A stretch of 46,269 bases of DNA from an uncultured Clostridia bacterium. Lineage in GTDB: Bacteria > Bacillota > Clostridia > TANB77 > CAG-508. Position numbers and translations under genes: made by a program. Where the stretch lies: positions 1 to 46,269 of the forward strand of contig CANRKF010000006.1 in NCBI GenBank assembly GCA_947631145.1, written 5' to 3'. Shown here piece by piece: positions 34,426 through 46,269 of this stretch. Under the pieces are notes generated by a model that was not told the DNA's origin, ran no database searches, and worked only from the letters and a program-made list of their open reading frames with translations. The first letter of the stretch is position 1. Each line of letters starts with the position of its first letter.

Positions 34426-37400
34426 TTGTTAAAGGAAATTAAACACGAGAAATGCTCTCGTAAAACTTTTGCAAAAATCGGCGATTCAATCGAAATGCCA
34501 AACTTAATTCAAGTTCAAAAAGATTCTTACAATTGGTTTCTTGAAGAAGGCTTAGGAGAAGTATTAAGAGATATTTCACCTATTATTGATTATTCTGGAA
34601 ACTTAGTACTTGAATTCTTAGATTACTACATGGAAGAAAAAACTAAATACACATTAGAAGAAGCCAAAGAACGTGATACTACTTATGCTACAAGATTACA
34701 CGTTAAAGTTAGACTTATCAACCGTGAAACAGGAGAAATAAAAGAACAAGTAATTTATCTTGGAGACTTCCCAGTTATGACAGATAGTGGAACCTTTGTT
34801 ATAAACGGTGCAGAAAGAGTTGTAGTAAGCCAGTTAGTACGTTCACCGGGATGTTATTATGCAGAAGACTTTGACACAAAAACAGGAAGAAAAATCTACA
34901 CATCAACAGTTATGCCTATTCGTGGAGCATGGATAGAATATGAAACAGATGGAAATGATGTATTTTATGCCAGAGTAGATAGAACCAGAAAAATTCCTGT
35001 AACCACATTATTAAGAGCAATTGGCTTAACCACAGATGAACAAATCATACAGCTTTTTGGTGAAGAAAATAAATTAACAGCAACACTTCAAAAGGATCCT
35101 ATAAAAACTGGTGAAGAAGCCTTAGTAGAAATTTACAAAAAATTAAGACCGGGCGAACTTCCAACCACAGACGCTGCTAGAAACTTATTTAATGGATTAT
35201 TCTTTGATCCAAGAAGATATGACCTAGCAAAAGTAGGAAGATATAAATTTAACCAAAAACTAAGCTTAAGCCGTAGAATTACAGGAAGAATAGCTTATAA
35301 TGACATTATAGATCCAGAAACAGGAGAAGTATTAGTAGAAAAAGATAATGTTATTTCAGAAGATGTAGCACTAGCTATTCAAAATACAGGAATTAATATA
35401 GTAGATGTTAAAGTAGATGATAAACCAGTTAGAATTATAGGTAATGGAACAGTAAATATCCATAGCGTATTACCAAATGTAAATTTAAGTGATTTACACA
35501 TAAAAGAAATGGTAAATTATGAAGTTTTAAAATCTATTATAGATACTGTAGATAAAAAAGACTTACACGATACTATAAAAGAAAGAATGGACGACTTAAA
35601 TCCAAAACATATTACAAACGAAGATATTATAGCATCAATTAGCTACTTATTAAACTTAGAACATGGTTTAGGAAATGTAGATGACATAGACCATCTAGGA
35701 AATAGACGTATTCGTTGTGTAGGTGAGTTATTACAAAATCAATTTAGAATTGGTTTAACAAGGCTAGAAAGAGTTGTTCGTGAAAGAATGACAATTCAAG
35801 ACCTAGATGTAATTACACCACAAACTTTAATTAATACAAAACCAATCACATCTTCTATTAGAGAATTCTTTGGAAGTTCACAATTATCACAATTTATGGA
35901 TCAAACAAACCCACTTTCAGAATTAACTCATAAAAGAAGAATTTCAGCCTTAGGACCTGGTGGACTTTCACGTGAAAGAGCAGGCTTCGAAGTACGTGAT
36001 ATACACTATACACACTATGGAAGGCTATGCCCTATAGAATCACCAGAAGGACCTAACGTAGGTTTAATTTCAGCACTTTCATCATTTGCTATTATAAATG
36101 AATATGGCTTCATAGAAACACCATATAGAAAAGTAGATCATGAAACAGGAAAAGTTACAGATGAAGTAGTATATATGTCTGCAGACCAAGAAGATAAATA
36201 CATCATTGCCCAAGCATCAGAACCATTAGATGCAGAAGGAAGATTTGTAAACGATAGAATTCGTGTACGTTTCAGAGAAGAAGTTACAATGGTTGATAAA
36301 AATCAAGTAGACTTCGTAGACGTATCTCCAAAACAATTAGTATCTGTTGCCGCAGCTATGATTCCATTCTTAGAGCATGATGATACAAAACGTTCTTTAA
36401 TGGGTGCAAACATGCAACGTCAAGCAGTTCCACTACTTATGCCAGAAGCACCAATAGTAGGAACAGGTATTGAATATAGAGCAGCTAAAGATTCAGGAAT
36501 TACAGTAATGGCAAAAAATGATGGTATTGTTGAAAAAGTTACAGGTGATGAAATTAAAATTAGAAATAAAAAAGACGAAATAGATACATACCATTTAAGA
36601 AAATTCAAAAGAACCAATGGTGGAACATGTATTAATCAACGCCCAGTTGTAAGTGTTGGCGAAAAAGTAAAAGCAGGAGAATTAATTGCAGATGGACCAG
36701 CTACTAAAAATGGAGAAATGGCATTAGGAAGAAATGTACTTATAGCATTCACTACATGGGAAGGTTATAACTACGAAGACGCTGTTTTAATTAGTGAAAG
36801 ATTAGTTAAAGAAGATGTATACACATCTATACACATTGAAGAATACGACTGTGAATGTCGTGATACAAAATTAGGTCCAGAAGAAATCACACGTGATATT
36901 CCAAACGTTGGTGATGATAGTTTAAAAGACCTAGATGAAAACGGAATTATTAGAATTGGTGCAGAAGTAAGACCGGGTGATATATTAGTTGGTAAAGTTA
37001 CTCCAAAAGGAGAAACAGAGCTTACAGCCGAAGAAAGATTACTTCGTGCAATATTCGGAGAAAAAGCTAGAGAAGTTAGAGACACCTCACTTCGTGTACC
37101 GCACGGGGAAGCTGGAACAATAGTAGATGTTAAAATATTTACTAGAGATAACTCAGATGAGTTAGCACCAGGAGTTAATCAAGTTATACGTTGTTATATA
37201 GCAACAAAAAGAAAAGTATCTGTTGGAGATAAAATGTCAGGACGTCATGGTAATAAAGGTGTTATTTCTCGTATATTACCAGAAGAAGATATGCCATTTT
37301 TACCAGATGGTACACCAGTAGATATAGTATTAAACCCACTTGGTGTTCCTTCTCGTATGAACTTAGGTCAAGTTCTAGAAGTACACTTAGGAATGGCAGC

Positions 37401-38184
37401 AAGAGCACTTGGAATTAAAGTTGCAACACCTGTATTTGATGGTGCAACAGACGAAGAAATTAAAGAATTATTTAAAGAAGCAGGACTTAGTGAAGATGGA
37501 AAAACAGTAGTATATGATGGTAGAACAGGAGAACCTTTCGATCACCCAATCACTGTAGGAGTAATGTATATGTTAAAATTACACCACTTAGTAGATGATA
37601 AAATCCATGCTCGTTCAACAGGACCATACTCATTAGTTACACAACAACCTTTAGGAGGTAAAGCACAATTTGGTGGACAACGTTTCGGTGAAATGGAAGT
37701 TTGGGCATTAGAAGCATATGGCGCAGCATATACACTTCAAGAAATGCTAACAGTTAAGTCAGATGATATCGTAGGAAGAGTTAAAACTTATGAAGCAATA
37801 GTAAAAGGTGAAAATGTACCAGAGCCGGGAGTTCCAGAAGGCTTTAAAGTATTAATAAAAGAACTTCAATCTTTAGGCTTAGATGTAAGACTTCTATCAG
37901 AAGATAACAAAGAACTAGAATTAAAAGAAAACATTGAAGATGGCATTGACTTTAATAGTGTTGAAGATAGCAGAAAAATAGAAGAACAAGTTGTAGATGA
38001 AACAGAGCTTTCAGATAGTTACATTGAAGCAAATGAAGAAGATGCAGAAGCCTTAGAAGAAAGCGAAGATGATGATAGCATATTTGCAGATTTTGACGAT
38101 GACGAAATTTTATTAGATGATACAGACTTAGGAGAAGATAATCTTCTAAATGACCAAGATTTACTAGATGACGATGGAGAGTAA
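34426..38184 (+). CDS. rpoB: RNA polymerase beta subunit
   Basis: 1252 residues. TTG start at 34426, 6 nt after AGGGGTG; the in-frame GTG at 34417 is part of the ribosome site. Seen: N-terminal [31 protein letters not shown], the rifampicin region [25 protein letters not shown]-type, [53 protein letters not shown]. In the rifampicin cluster the Asp, His and Ser positions appear wild type. The C-terminus carries an unusually acidic tail of about 80 residues ending DLLDDDGE. Codon use differs from the rest (many CGT), as expected for high expression. No CGG codon. Confidence 0.98.
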   Translation: MLKEIKHEKCSRKTFAKIGDSIEMPNLIQVQKDSYNWFLEEGLGEVLRDISPIIDYSGNLVLEFLDYYMEEKTKYTLEEAKERDTTYATRLHVKVRLINRETGEIKEQVIYLGDFPVMTDSGTFVINGAERVVVSQLVRSPGCYYAEDFDTKTGRKIYTSTVMPIRGAWIEYETDGNDVFYARVDRTRKIPVTTLLRAIGLTTDEQIIQLFGEENKLTATLQKDPIKTGEEALVEIYKKLRPGELPTTDAARNLFNGLFFDPRRYDLAKVGRYKFNQKLSLSRRITGRIAYNDIIDPETGEVLVEKDNVISEDVALAIQNTGINIVDVKVDDKPVRIIGNGTVNIHSVLPNVNLSDLHIKEMVNYEVLKSIIDTVDKKDLHDTIKERMDDLNPKHITNEDIIASISYLLNLEHGLGNVDDIDHLGNRRIRCVGELLQNQFRIGLTRLERVVRERMTIQDLDVITPQTLINTKPITSSIREFFGSSQLSQFMDQTNPLSELTHKRRISALGPGGLSRERAGFEVRDIHYTHYGRLCPIESPEGPNVGLISALSSFAIINEYGFIETPYRKVDHETGKVTDEVVYMSADQEDKYIIAQASEPLDAEGRFVNDRIRVRFREEVTMVDKNQVDFVDVSPKQLVSVAAAMIPFLEHDDTKRSLMGANMQRQAVPLLMPEAPIVGTGIEYRAAKDSGITVMAKNDGIVEKVTGDEIKIRNKKDEIDTYHLRKFKRTNGGTCINQRPVVSVGEKVKAGELIADGPATKNGEMALGRNVLIAFTTWEGYNYEDAVLISERLVKEDVYTSIHIEEYDCECRDTKLGPEEITRDIPNVGDDSLKDLDENGIIRIGAEVRPGDILVGKVTPKGETELTAEERLLRAIFGEKAREVRDTSLRVPHGEAGTIVDVKIFTRDNSDELAPGVNQVIRCYIATKRKVSVGDKMSGRHGNKGVISRILPEEDMPFLPDGTPVDIVLNPLGVPSRMNLGQVLEVHLGMAARALGIKVATPVFDGATDEEIKELFKEAGLSEDGKTVVYDGRTGEPFDHPITVGVMYMLKLHHLVDDKIHARSTGPYSLVTQQPLGGKAQFGGQRFGEMEVWALEAYGAAYTLQEMLTVKSDDIVGRVKTYEAIVKGENVPEPGVPEGFKVLIKELQSLGLDVRLLSEDNKELELKENIEDGIDFNSVEDSRKIEEQVVDETELSDSYIEANEEDAEALEESEDDDSIFADFDDDEILLDDTDLGEDNLLNDQDLLDDDGE

Positions 38185-38217
38185 TAAAAATAAAAAAATG
38201 GAGGAAAAAAAGAAATA

Positions 38218-38670
38218 ATGAATAAAAAAGTAATATTTATTTTATGTTTTGTAATTATAATCGTTATTGGCGCTGTATTTTTAATTAAGAATATTTTTGA
38301 GAATGATGTTAATAATGAAGAGTTATTTTATTATCCACAAAATAGTGGCTATTTAGATGTGGTGCTACCAACATATAAAGTATCTAAAAATGGTGATGTA
38401 GAAATAAAGTACGTGAGTGATATGTGTACATTTACTTTAGAATCACAAGAACTTGAAAATTTTAAGCAAGACTTAGACGAACTAAGAAAACTCATTCATA
38501 AACCAAAGAATATTAAAGAAGATTATACTCAAGAAATTTATATTAATAATAAAAAATATAAAATTTTAAATGATGATGCAAATTATAAATTACAAGATAT
38601 AATTGATAAGTATTTTGAAGAAAAATTTAAGCAGTTTCAAGAGCAATTAGTTTACAAGAATTATCAATAA
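38218..38670 (+). CDS. Small membrane-anchored protein between rpoB and rpoC, unknown
   Basis: 150 residues: signal anchor (about 5-24: VIFILCFVIIIVIGAVFLI), then a hydrophilic domain with DVVLPTYKVSKNGDVEIKYV and a helical C-terminus. No family recognised. It lies 33 bp after rpoB behind TGGAGG and 225 bp before rpoC. rpoB and rpoC are normally adjacent, so this gene looks inserted into the operon. Confidence 0.75.
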   Translation: MNKKVIFILCFVIIIVIGAVFLIKNIFENDVNNEELFYYPQNSGYLDVVLPTYKVSKNGDVEIKYVSDMCTFTLESQELENFKQDLDELRKLIHKPKNIKEDYTQEIYINNKKYKILNDDANYKLQDIIDKYFEEKFKQFQEQLVYKNYQ

Positions 38671-38895
38671 GTATTAAGAAAAATAATTAAATAGCCTTCG
38701 TAATCATTAAAAAATAAAGACCAAAAGGAATTGTACAGCGGTGGCAATTATTTTAATAATAGATTACGAACCACCAAAGATAGGAAGAAAAACTATCAAA
38801 AAATGTAAGTAAAAATTACATTTTGAAAATAAAAGTTGTAAAAACGCTTAAAAATAGCGTTTTTATAACTAAAATAAAAATAGGGGGCTAAAAAA
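38671..38895 (+). promoter_or_regulatory. Spacer before rpoC with two structured elements
   Basis: 38697-38775: TTCGTAATC pairs with GATTACGAA (38762-38770), and GGTGG (38740-38744) can pair with CCACC (38771-38775), a possible pseudoknot. 38835-38869: 14-bp hairpin GTTGTAAAAACGCT / AGCGTTTTTATAAC, ending 26 bp before the rpoC start. The second looks like a terminator or attenuator stem. No promoter is obvious. Confidence 0.5.
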
Positions 38896-41800
38896 GTGGA
38901 TGAATTAGAAATTTTTGACAAAATAAAAATAGGGTTAGCATCAGATGAAAAAATTAGAGAATGGTCAAAAGGTGAAGTAAAAAAGCCAGAAACAATCAAC
39001 TATAGAACCTTAAAACCAGAAAAAGATGGTCTATTTTGTGAAAGAATATTTGGACCAACCAAAGACTGGGAATGCCATTGTGGAAAATATAAAAGGGTAA
39101 GATATAAAGGAATTGTTTGCGATAGATGTGGAGTAGAAGTAACAAAATCTAAAGTTAGACGTGAAAGAATGGGGCATATTGAACTTGCAGCACCAGTTGC
39201 ACACATATGGTATTTTAAAGGAATACCAAGCAGAATTGGTTTAATACTAGATATTTCACCAAGAAGCCTAGAAAAAGTTATTTATTTTGCATCATACATT
39301 GTTACAGATAAAGGAACAAGTGGACTAACAAAATGCCAAGTATTATCTGAAAAAGAATATCATGAAGCAGAAGAAAAATATGGCATAGGCTCATTTAAAG
39401 CAAAAATGGGAGCAGAAGCAATACAAGAACTATTGCAACAAGTTGACATAGAAAAATTAGCAGAAAAGCTAAAAAAAGAACTTGAAAAAGCAAGTGAACA
39501 AAAGAAAGCAAAATTAGTAAAAAGACTAGATACAGTAGAATCATTCAGACTATCTCAAAATAAACCAGAATGGATGATACTAAATGTAGTTCCAGTTATT
39601 CCACCAGATTTAAGACCAATGGTACAATTAGATGGTGGTAGATTTGCAACATCAGACTTAAACGACCTATATCGTAGAGTTATAAATAGAAATAATCGTT
39701 TAAAAAGATTATTAGAATTAGGTGCACCAGAAATTATAGTTCGTAATGAAAAAAGAATGTTACAAGAAGCAGTAGATGCCTTAATAGATAATGGAAGACG
39801 TGGAAGACCAGTTACAGGTGCAGGAAACAGAGCATTAAAATCATTATCAGACCTATTAAAAGGAAAACAAGGTAGATTCCGTCAAAACTTACTTGGAAAA
39901 CGTGTAGATTATTCAGGACGTTCAGTTATAGTAGTAGGACCAGAACTTAAAATATATCAATGTGGTGTGCCAAAAGAAATGGCAGTTGAATTATTCAAAC
40001 CATTTGTTATGAAAGAACTAGTAGGACGTGGTTTAGCACATAATATTAAAAATGCTAAAAGAATGGTAGAAAGATTAAGACCAGAAGTATGGGATATTCT
40101 AGAAGATGTTATTAAAGATCACCCTGTACTTTTAAACCGTGCACCAACACTACATAGACTTGGAATTCAAGCATTTGAGCCAGTTTTAGTAGAAGGTAGA
40201 GCAATAAAACTTCACCCATTAGTATGTACAGCATTTAATGCAGACTTCGATGGAGACCAAATGGCTATTCACTTACCATTATCACCAGAAGCACAAGCAG
40301 AAGCAAGATACTTAATGCTTTCAGTAAATAACTTACTTAAACCACAAGATGGTAAACCAGTAACAGTACCTACACAAGATATGATATTAGGAAGTTATTA
40401 CCTAACAATGGAAGTTGCAGGCGAACAAGGAGAAGGAAATTATTACTCTTCACCAGAAGAAGCAGTAATTGCATATGTAAATCATGACTTAGGTTTACAC
40501 GCAAAAATAAAAGTTAGAATTCAAAAAGAAATAAATGGAATTTTAGAAACACGTAAAGTAGAAACAACAGTTGGAAGATTAATTTACAATGAAGGAATAC
40601 CACAAAACTTAGGCTTTGTAGATAGAAGCAATCCTGAAAATATATTTGAACCAGAAATTAACTTTGCAGTTTCTAAGAAAAATTTAGGAAAAATTATTGA
40701 AAAATCAATAAATAGCAATGGATTAAGCGCAACAGCAGAGTTACTAGACTATGTTAAAGCAATGGGCTTCAAACATTCTACAACAGCTGGAATTACAGTT
40801 TCTGTAGATGATGTTAAAGTACCACCAGCTAAAAAAGAAATATTACAAAAAGCCAATGAAGAAGTTAACAATGTATTAAAACAATATAAACGTGGTTTAA
40901 TTACCAACGATGAACGTTATAGCTCAGTAATTAAAATTTGGGAAAAAGCTACAGATGATGTTACAGAAGCTATGAAAAATAACTTTGAAGACCTAAACCC
41001 AGTTTATATGATGAGTCAATCTGGAGCAAGAGGTAACTTAAACCAATTAAGACAAATTGCAGGTATGCGTGGACTTATGGCAAGCACAACAGGTAAAACA
41101 ATAGAAATACCAATTACATCTTCATTCCGTGAAGGCCTAGATGCACTTGAATATTTCATTTCAGCACATGGAGCTAGAAAAGGATTAGCAGATACAGCCT
41201 TAAGAACAGCAGACTCAGGATACTTAACAAGAAGATTAGTAGATGTTTCACAAGACATTATAGTTCGTGAAGACGATTGTGGAACACACGAAGGAATTAT
41301 CGTTGAAGATATAAAAGATGGAAACCAAGTAATTGAAAAACTAGAAGAAAGACTAATTGGTAGATATCCATTAGAAACAATTATAGATCCAACAACTAAA
41401 GAAGTAATTGTAGATACAAATACTATGATTACAGAAAAAATAGCAGAAAAAATAATTAGAACAGGAATGGAAAAAGTTCCAGTACGTTCAGTTTTAGGAT
41501 GTCGTACAAAACATGGTGTATGTCGTAAATGCTATGGTATGGGCTTAGCAACTCGTGATGAAGTAAACATTGGAGAATCTGTTGGTATTATTGCAGCACA
41601 ATCTATTGGTGAGCCTGGTACACAGCTTACAATGAGAACAATTCACTCTGGTGGTGTTGCAGGTGTAGCAGATATTACACAAGGTCTTCCTAGGGTTGAA
41701 GAGTTATTTGAAGCAAGAAAACCAAAGGGATTAGCAGTGATTACAGAAATAGATGGTGTTGTTAAAATATCAGAAGATAAAAAGAAAAAGGAAATCACCG

Positions 41801-42465
41801 TTACATCAGATGATAACTCTAAAACTTATGCAATACCATTTAGATCTAAACTACGTGTTAAAGATGGAGATTTTGTAGAAGCAGGAGATGCCTTAATTGA
41901 AGGTGCTATTAATCCAAATGAAATACTATTAATTAAAGGACCAGAAGGAGTATACAAATACTTAATTCAAGAAGTTCAAAAAGTTTACCGTAATCAAGGT
42001 GTTGATATCAACGATAAACACATTGAAGTAATTGGTAGACAAATGCTTAAAAAAGTAAGAGTAGAAGATAATGGTGAAACAGATATGTTTGCAGGTTCTT
42101 TAGTAGATGTTCATGAATTTGAAGATAAAAACGAAGAAGCAATAGCACAAGGTAAAAAGCCAGCAACAGGAAAACGTATATTACTTGGAATTACTAAAGC
42201 ATCACTCGCAACAGAAAGCTTCTTATCTGCAGCATCTTTCCAAGAAACAACAAGAGTATTAACAGAAGCAGCAGTTAAAGGAAAAGTAGATGAATTAATT
42301 GGACTAAAAGAAAATGTTATAATTGGTAAATTAATTCCTGCAGGAACAGGACTTCCAGTATATAAAAATACACATATTAGTACAGAAGAAATAAATAAAG
42401 AAGAAGAATCAGAAGGAACAGAAGGAGTAGAAGAAACGGAAGAAGATGTAGTAGGAACAAACTAG
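38896..42465 (+). CDS. rpoC: RNA polymerase beta' subunit
   Basis: 1189 residues. GTG start behind GGGGGC. Seen: N-terminal zinc site [36 protein letters not shown] with the catalytic Asp triad, second zinc site [35 protein letters not shown], and the trigger-loop/bridge-helix region ([20 protein letters not shown]). Compact Firmicutes form, short acidic tail. No CGG codon in 1189. Confidence 0.98.
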   Translation: MDELEIFDKIKIGLASDEKIREWSKGEVKKPETINYRTLKPEKDGLFCERIFGPTKDWECHCGKYKRVRYKGIVCDRCGVEVTKSKVRRERMGHIELAAPVAHIWYFKGIPSRIGLILDISPRSLEKVIYFASYIVTDKGTSGLTKCQVLSEKEYHEAEEKYGIGSFKAKMGAEAIQELLQQVDIEKLAEKLKKELEKASEQKKAKLVKRLDTVESFRLSQNKPEWMILNVVPVIPPDLRPMVQLDGGRFATSDLNDLYRRVINRNNRLKRLLELGAPEIIVRNEKRMLQEAVDALIDNGRRGRPVTGAGNRALKSLSDLLKGKQGRFRQNLLGKRVDYSGRSVIVVGPELKIYQCGVPKEMAVELFKPFVMKELVGRGLAHNIKNAKRMVERLRPEVWDILEDVIKDHPVLLNRAPTLHRLGIQAFEPVLVEGRAIKLHPLVCTAFNADFDGDQMAIHLPLSPEAQAEARYLMLSVNNLLKPQDGKPVTVPTQDMILGSYYLTMEVAGEQGEGNYYSSPEEAVIAYVNHDLGLHAKIKVRIQKEINGILETRKVETTVGRLIYNEGIPQNLGFVDRSNPENIFEPEINFAVSKKNLGKIIEKSINSNGLSATAELLDYVKAMGFKHSTTAGITVSVDDVKVPPAKKEILQKANEEVNNVLKQYKRGLITNDERYSSVIKIWEKATDDVTEAMKNNFEDLNPVYMMSQSGARGNLNQLRQIAGMRGLMASTTGKTIEIPITSSFREGLDALEYFISAHGARKGLADTALRTADSGYLTRRLVDVSQDIIVREDDCGTHEGIIVEDIKDGNQVIEKLEERLIGRYPLETIIDPTTKEVIVDTNTMITEKIAEKIIRTGMEKVPVRSVLGCRTKHGVCRKCYGMGLATRDEVNIGESVGIIAAQSIGEPGTQLTMRTIHSGGVAGVADITQGLPRVEELFEARKPKGLAVITEIDGVVKISEDKKKKEITVTSDDNSKTYAIPFRSKLRVKDGDFVEAGDALIEGAINPNEILLIKGPEGVYKYLIQEVQKVYRNQGVDINDKHIEVIGRQMLKKVRVEDNGETDMFAGSLVDVHEFEDKNEEAIAQGKKPATGKRILLGITKASLATESFLSAASFQETTRVLTEAAVKGKVDELIGLKENVIIGKLIPAGTGLPVYKNTHISTEEINKEEESEGTEGVEETEEDVVGTN

Positions 42466-42526
42466 ATAAAGGATTGAAGTTTAAAGTTCAAAAAAATAAA
42501 ACAATAAGACAATAAAGCAATAAAAC

Positions 42527-42594
42527 AAAAGAACTTCTATCTTAAGTAAATAGGTTTTTAATACCTAAAAAACTTAAGATAGAGGTTCTTTTTT
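42527..42594 (+). terminator. Strong terminator after rpoC
   Basis: AAAGAACTTCTATCTTAAG pairs with CTTAAGATAGAGGTTCTTT, an inner TAGGT/ACCTA stem, then TTTTT. Confidence 0.92.
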
Positions 42595-43024
42595 AGCATA
42601 AAAAATATTAAAGATGTTCTTTTTTTAATTAAATATATAAAAAAGCTTCTAAAGCTTTATTCCCTAGCCAAAAGAGAATAATAAAGAAATTGCAACAAAA
42701 GTGTAACATATATTTAATATTACATATAAAAATGCAAAGTACAAGTATCCGTAATAGCGTAAAAATTAAACAGGAATAAATTGCTAAATATGTAAAATAT
42801 TGATATTGACATGACTTAAAATAAATAGTTTAATTATTATAAGTAAGTTTAATTTTTATAAGTAGAAAAATAAAAATATGTAAAATATTAAAGAAAAATC
42901 TGAAAAATACTAAGGCTATTTCTACATAAACAAAATTATAAATATAGAAATATTTATATATTTTATTAAACTTTAAAACTATTGATTAAAAAAATAAAAA
43001 GCGTGAAAAAAAGGAGATAAAAAA
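42595..43024 (+). other. AT-rich leader region of the adhesin gene
   Basis: About 430 bp with no gene on either strand. AAGTATCCGTA at about 42743 matches the same 11 bases at 23072. No confident promoter placed. Ribosome site AAAGGAG at 43010-43016. Confidence 0.5.
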
Positions 43025-46000
43025 ATGAAACAGAAAAAAATTACATCAATAATTGTATTATTATTTTTATCAATTTTTATATTAGGAATTTCAAACAGTG
43101 TACAAGCAACACAGGCAAGTTCTGAAAAAAACTTAAATATTAAATTTTTAAGAAGTTCAGGATATGGATATCTATTAGCTAATAGTAACAAAATTGTATG
43201 GAAAATTTATGATGTAGATAATGATATAGGCGAAACTATATATTGTTTAAAAGGTGGACCAGGTTTTGGTAGTGCTTTTGCCTCAGAAGATCCTTCTATA
43301 GGAACTGAAAAGCAAAAAAAATTTAACTATAATCAATATTTTGATTTAAGAAATCCAGAGGCTATTACACCAACAGACTATAAAAATGCTTTACCTAAAG
43401 AAGATGAAAAGTATACATCATTAATGTGGGTTTTAGATAACATATATGTTCCTTCAGTAACAAATGCATCACAAGAAGAGAAAAATAGAGCTGAAGCCAA
43501 TAAAGCGAGTTTATTAGAAGCTGCTAAAAATTATGCTGACGAAGAATCAATTATTACTGATCCGGAAGTATTAGAATATTTAACAGATGATGATATAGAT
43601 GCAGTACAACAATTAGCAATATGGTATTTTACAAATGATAATGATGCTTATCATATATCTGAAAAAAATATATTATTTTACTTAAATTCAGTAGAGAAAG
43701 AAGCAGCTAGTGAAAAGAAGCCATTAAGTGAGCGAATTGGATCAGGTGATTTTTTTGACAATGGTTGGGATAGAGCTGATGCCTGCAAGGCATTATTTAA
43801 GTATTTAGTAAACACAGCTGAGTCAAAAACAGATTATAATTATAAAACTGTTTCAGAAGAACAACCTGTAGAATTAGAAAATACAGAAATTAAAGTTACA
43901 AAACAAAATGGAAAATTAATAATAGGACCATATAAGCTAAAAGAAAAACATAAAGGCACATATACTATAGAAGCAAAAGTAACAAATGGAAGCGGAAGCA
44001 ATATTCAAGACGTTAAATATTTAGAAGACAATAAAAATACCGCTAATGCTAAAGAAATAAAAGATTTAGTAGGAAAGGATTTTTATATTTCAGTACCAGA
44101 AGGTACAGAAATAAAAAATATAAAACTAGAACTTTCAATTAAGTTATATGTAAGATCAATTAACTATTGGTCAGAAACAAACCCTACTCCTGACAAAAAT
44201 CAACCAGTAGTTATAGTAGAAAATAAAATACTACCATTTACATTAGAAAAAACTTATGAAAACAAAATATTTGACTTATCTTTAAGAAAATTTATAACTA
44301 CAATAGAATCAGAAGATGAACAAAAGAAATATCAAAGAGTTCCAGATGTAAAAGTAGAAGAACTAGCAAGTGGAACTGACACTACTGCTACCTATGAGCA
44401 TTCTAAAAAGCCAATAGGTGTTTCAAAAGGTGATATTGTAACATATACAATTCGTGTATATAATGAAGGAGAAATAGATGGTTATGTAACATCTATAAAA
44501 GACCATATTCCAGATCAATTAGAATTTTTATCAGATGATGAATTAAACAAAAAATATGGCTGGAAATTATCAGATGATGGAAAAACAGTATCAACAGATA
44601 TTACATCACCAACAACAGATAATTCTGCAAATAGAAATGAAATTTATGCAGAAAGAATACAAAATGGAACAACAGATGAAAATAAAGTATTGCTAAAAGC
44701 ATTTTTAGGGGAAAAACTTGATTACATAGATGTGCAAATAAGATGCAAAGTAAAGGATAACGCAGTAAAGAATCAAAAAATCACAAACATTGCAGAAATT
44801 GCAGATTTTACAGATGCAGATAAAAAAGACATATTGGATAGAGACTCTACAGATGATAGCTTAACAAAAGAAAATTCAAAAGAAGAAGATAAAATTAAAG
44901 ATGATAAATTACCATCAGCTGAAGAATTCCCAACCTACAAAGATGAAGACATAGAAAAAGGAGATAAATATATACCAGGTCAACAAGATGATGACGATTT
45001 TGAAAAATTATATGTAGTAGAAGTTTTAGGAGATTATAACTTAGAACTAGAAAAAGTAGATGCACAAAACAATACTAAAAAATTACAGGGAGCACAATTT
45101 AAAGTAACAGTTAATGGTGGAGAACCACAAATTTGCACTACAGATGCTCAAGGAAAAATGAATATTAATAAAATAGGAATAGAAGAAGCCGGAGAGCAAA
45201 CCATTACAATAGAAGAAATTAAAGCACCAGAAGGTTATAGCAATACAGCAGGAACTATTACTTTAAAAGTAACTGTTAAAGAGCAAGATGGAGCATACAT
45301 TATAGAAGATGTAAAAGTTTCAGAAACAAAAGGTCTTACAATGAGCTTTGAATCTGGAAAAATCAGTTTAACCTTAAAAAACTATATGCTTGACTTAGCT
45401 TTAAGAAAATTCATTATAAAAATAGGAAATAAAGAAGTAAAAACAGAAGATAAATACACAAGAGAACCACAAATATCAGCTGAAGAATTAGAAGACCTAA
45501 AAAATGGAGATAAAACAACTGCAGAAAAAGTACATCCAAAAAATCCATTAACAGTAAAAACAGGTGATAGAGTAATATATGTTATAAGAGTATATAATGA
45601 AGGTGAAATTCCAGCATATGTTAAAGAAGTAACAGACTATTTACCAGAAGGATTAAAATTTGTAGAAGATAGCGACATAAATAAAAACTATCATTGGACA
45701 AATCCTACAGGAGATGGAAAAACTATTAAAACAGATTATTTAAAAAATGATTTATTAGATCCATTTGATGGTACAAAATTAGACTATAGAGATTTGCAAA
45801 TAGAATGTGAAGTAATAGCAACAGAAAATTCACAATCACTAAAAAATATTGCAGAAATAACAAAACATAGTGACGAACATGGAGATGAAACTGTACAAGA
45901 TAGAGATTCAACACCAGATAATGTAGATAAAGAAAATTATGAAGATAAAAGTCAACAAGATGATGACGACTTTGAAGACCTAGTATTAAATGGAGAATAC

Positions 46001-46269
46001 TTTGATTTATCATTAAGAAAATTCATAACAGAAATAAACACAGGAACAGAAGAAAAGAAATATGATAGAAGCCCAAAAGTAAATGTAGAAGACTTAAGAA
46101 GTGGCAAATCAACAACAGCAACATATGAACATCCAAAAGATCCAATAAGTGTTTCAAATGGGGATATAGTAACATACACAATAAGAGTATATAATGAAGG
46201 ACAAATAGATGGTTATGTAACAAAAATAACAGACCATTTACCAGAACAACTAGAATTTATAGTAAATGA
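43025..46269 (+). CDS. Thioester-domain surface adhesin with repeated isopeptide-type modules, 3' end off window
   Basis: At least 1081 residues; no stop in frame at the window end. Seen: signal peptide (SIIVLLFLSIFILGISNSVQA); thioester domain of the TQXA type with Cys in ETIYCLKGGPGFG and Gln in DAVQQLAIWYFT, the two residues that form the covalent host-binding bond; then ~200-residue modules starting FDLSLRKFIT and containing VSKGDIVTYTIRVYNEGEID plus GYVTSIKDHIPDQLEFL (DUF11/conserved-repeat type). Module starts are near residues 417, 789 and 993. Between them is a SpaA/Cna_B-like domain (LELEKVDAQNNTKKLQGAQF..EEIKAPEGYS). An LPXTG or other anchor would be beyond the edge. DNA of modules 1 and 3 is related, so recombination between repeats is possible. 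Confidence 0.88.
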   Translation, partial: MKQKKITSIIVLLFLSIFILGISNSVQATQASSEKNLNIKFLRSSGYGYLLANSNKIVWKIYDVDNDIGETIYCLKGGPGFGSAFASEDPSIGTEKQKKFNYNQYFDLRNPEAITPTDYKNALPKEDEKYTSLMWVLDNIYVPSVTNASQEEKNRAEANKASLLEAAKNYADEESIITDPEVLEYLTDDDIDAVQQLAIWYFTNDNDAYHISEKNILFYLNSVEKEAASEKKPLSERIGSGDFFDNGWDRADACKALFKYLVNTAESKTDYNYKTVSEEQPVELENTEIKVTKQNGKLIIGPYKLKEKHKGTYTIEAKVTNGSGSNIQDVKYLEDNKNTANAKEIKDLVGKDFYISVPEGTEIKNIKLELSIKLYVRSINYWSETNPTPDKNQPVVIVENKILPFTLEKTYENKIFDLSLRKFITTIESEDEQKKYQRVPDVKVEELASGTDTTATYEHSKKPIGVSKGDIVTYTIRVYNEGEIDGYVTSIKDHIPDQLEFLSDDELNKKYGWKLSDDGKTVSTDITSPTTDNSANRNEIYAERIQNGTTDENKVLLKAFLGEKLDYIDVQIRCKVKDNAVKNQKITNIAEIADFTDADKKDILDRDSTDDSLTKENSKEEDKIKDDKLPSAEEFPTYKDEDIEKGDKYIPGQQDDDDFEKLYVVEVLGDYNLELEKVDAQNNTKKLQGAQFKVTVNGGEPQICTTDAQGKMNINKIGIEEAGEQTITIEEIKAPEGYSNTAGTITLKVTVKEQDGAYIIEDVKVSETKGLTMSFESGKISLTLKNYMLDLALRKFIIKIGNKEVKTEDKYTREPQISAEELEDLKNGDKTTAEKVHPKNPLTVKTGDRVIYVIRVYNEGEIPAYVKEVTDYLPEGLKFVEDSDINKNYHWTNPTGDGKTIKTDYLKNDLLDPFDGTKLDYRDLQIECEVIATENSQSLKNIAEITKHSDEHGDETVQDRDSTPDNVDKENYEDKSQQDDDDFEDLVLNGEYFDLSLRKFITEINTGTEEKKYDRSPKVNVEDLRSGKSTTATYEHPKDPISVSNGDIVTYTIRVYNEGQIDGYVTKITDHLPEQLEFIVN

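Noticed and set aside
42979..43191. Minus-strand open frame overlapping the adhesin start
   Set aside because: Shadow of the adhesin gene; no ribosome site or recognisable domain.

Overview
The window is an AT-rich (well under 35% G+C by eye) Gram-positive, low-GC Firmicutes chromosome, most likely from an uncultured gut Clostridia lineage. This rests on the AGGAGG-type ribosome sites, TTG/GTG starts, sigma-A promoters, the SleB-type hydrolase, the YkvI, DUF5711 and CvpA families, the pilin-like N-terminus fused to a sulfatase-modifying fold, and the thioester adhesin. The exact taxon cannot be told from the sequence.

Layout. 1-2.4 kb: 3' part of a polysaccharide deacetylase gene, then decayed accessory DNA (antitoxin/toxin fusion relic, DUF3800 relic, a possible structured RNA) up to tRNA-Arg(UCU). 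2.6-8.3 kb: a Gdt1-type cation exporter, a GldA/F/G-like ABC operon and a YkvI-type membrane protein. 8.7-14.9 kb: DUF5711, CvpA, an LCP cell-wall ligase, D,D-carboxypeptidase and ComEA. 15.3-19.0 kb: initiator tRNA, a relB relic, a WG-repeat protein and an unrecognised 376-residue protein. 19.5-26.9 kb: AcpS, TatD, LemA-HtpX, SleB-type hydrolase, ExoA and an AI-2E-family permease. 27.0-28.9 kb: a small XRE repressor divergent from a pilin-like/FGE-fold protein whose last ~45 codons look like the variable region of a diversity-generating retroelement. 29.4-32.3 kb: a two-component system. 32.3-33.8 kb: a YefM-YoeB toxin-antitoxin pair and a DUF368 protein. 34.0-42.5 kb: rpoB and rpoC, separated by a small membrane-protein gene and hairpins. 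43.0 kb to the end: a large thioester/isopeptide-type surface adhesin running off the window.

The most unusual observation concerns codon CGG. I checked every cgg triplet in the roughly 12,000 codons of the recognisable genes. CGG is in frame at only four places, and each is exactly where a conserved gene appears frameshifted: LCP ligase (11787), HtpX (21363), YoeB toxin (32427) and DUF368 (33151). In all four, skipping the C of CGG and continuing with GGA or GGT (Gly) restores a full-length protein of normal family size. CGA, CGC, CGT, AGA and AGG are all used in frame in intact genes. The simplest reading is that CGG is unassigned (no tRNA-Arg(CCG)) and acts as a +1 frameshift site, read as C-GGN = Gly. 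I annotate the four genes as intact recoded genes rather than pseudogenes.

A second pattern is pervasive: many intergenic regions are tandem arrays of 20-70 bp units, often copies of the gene end plus the next ribosome-binding site. Two copies of a GTCGC/GGGGACG REP-like element and several long hairpins also occur.
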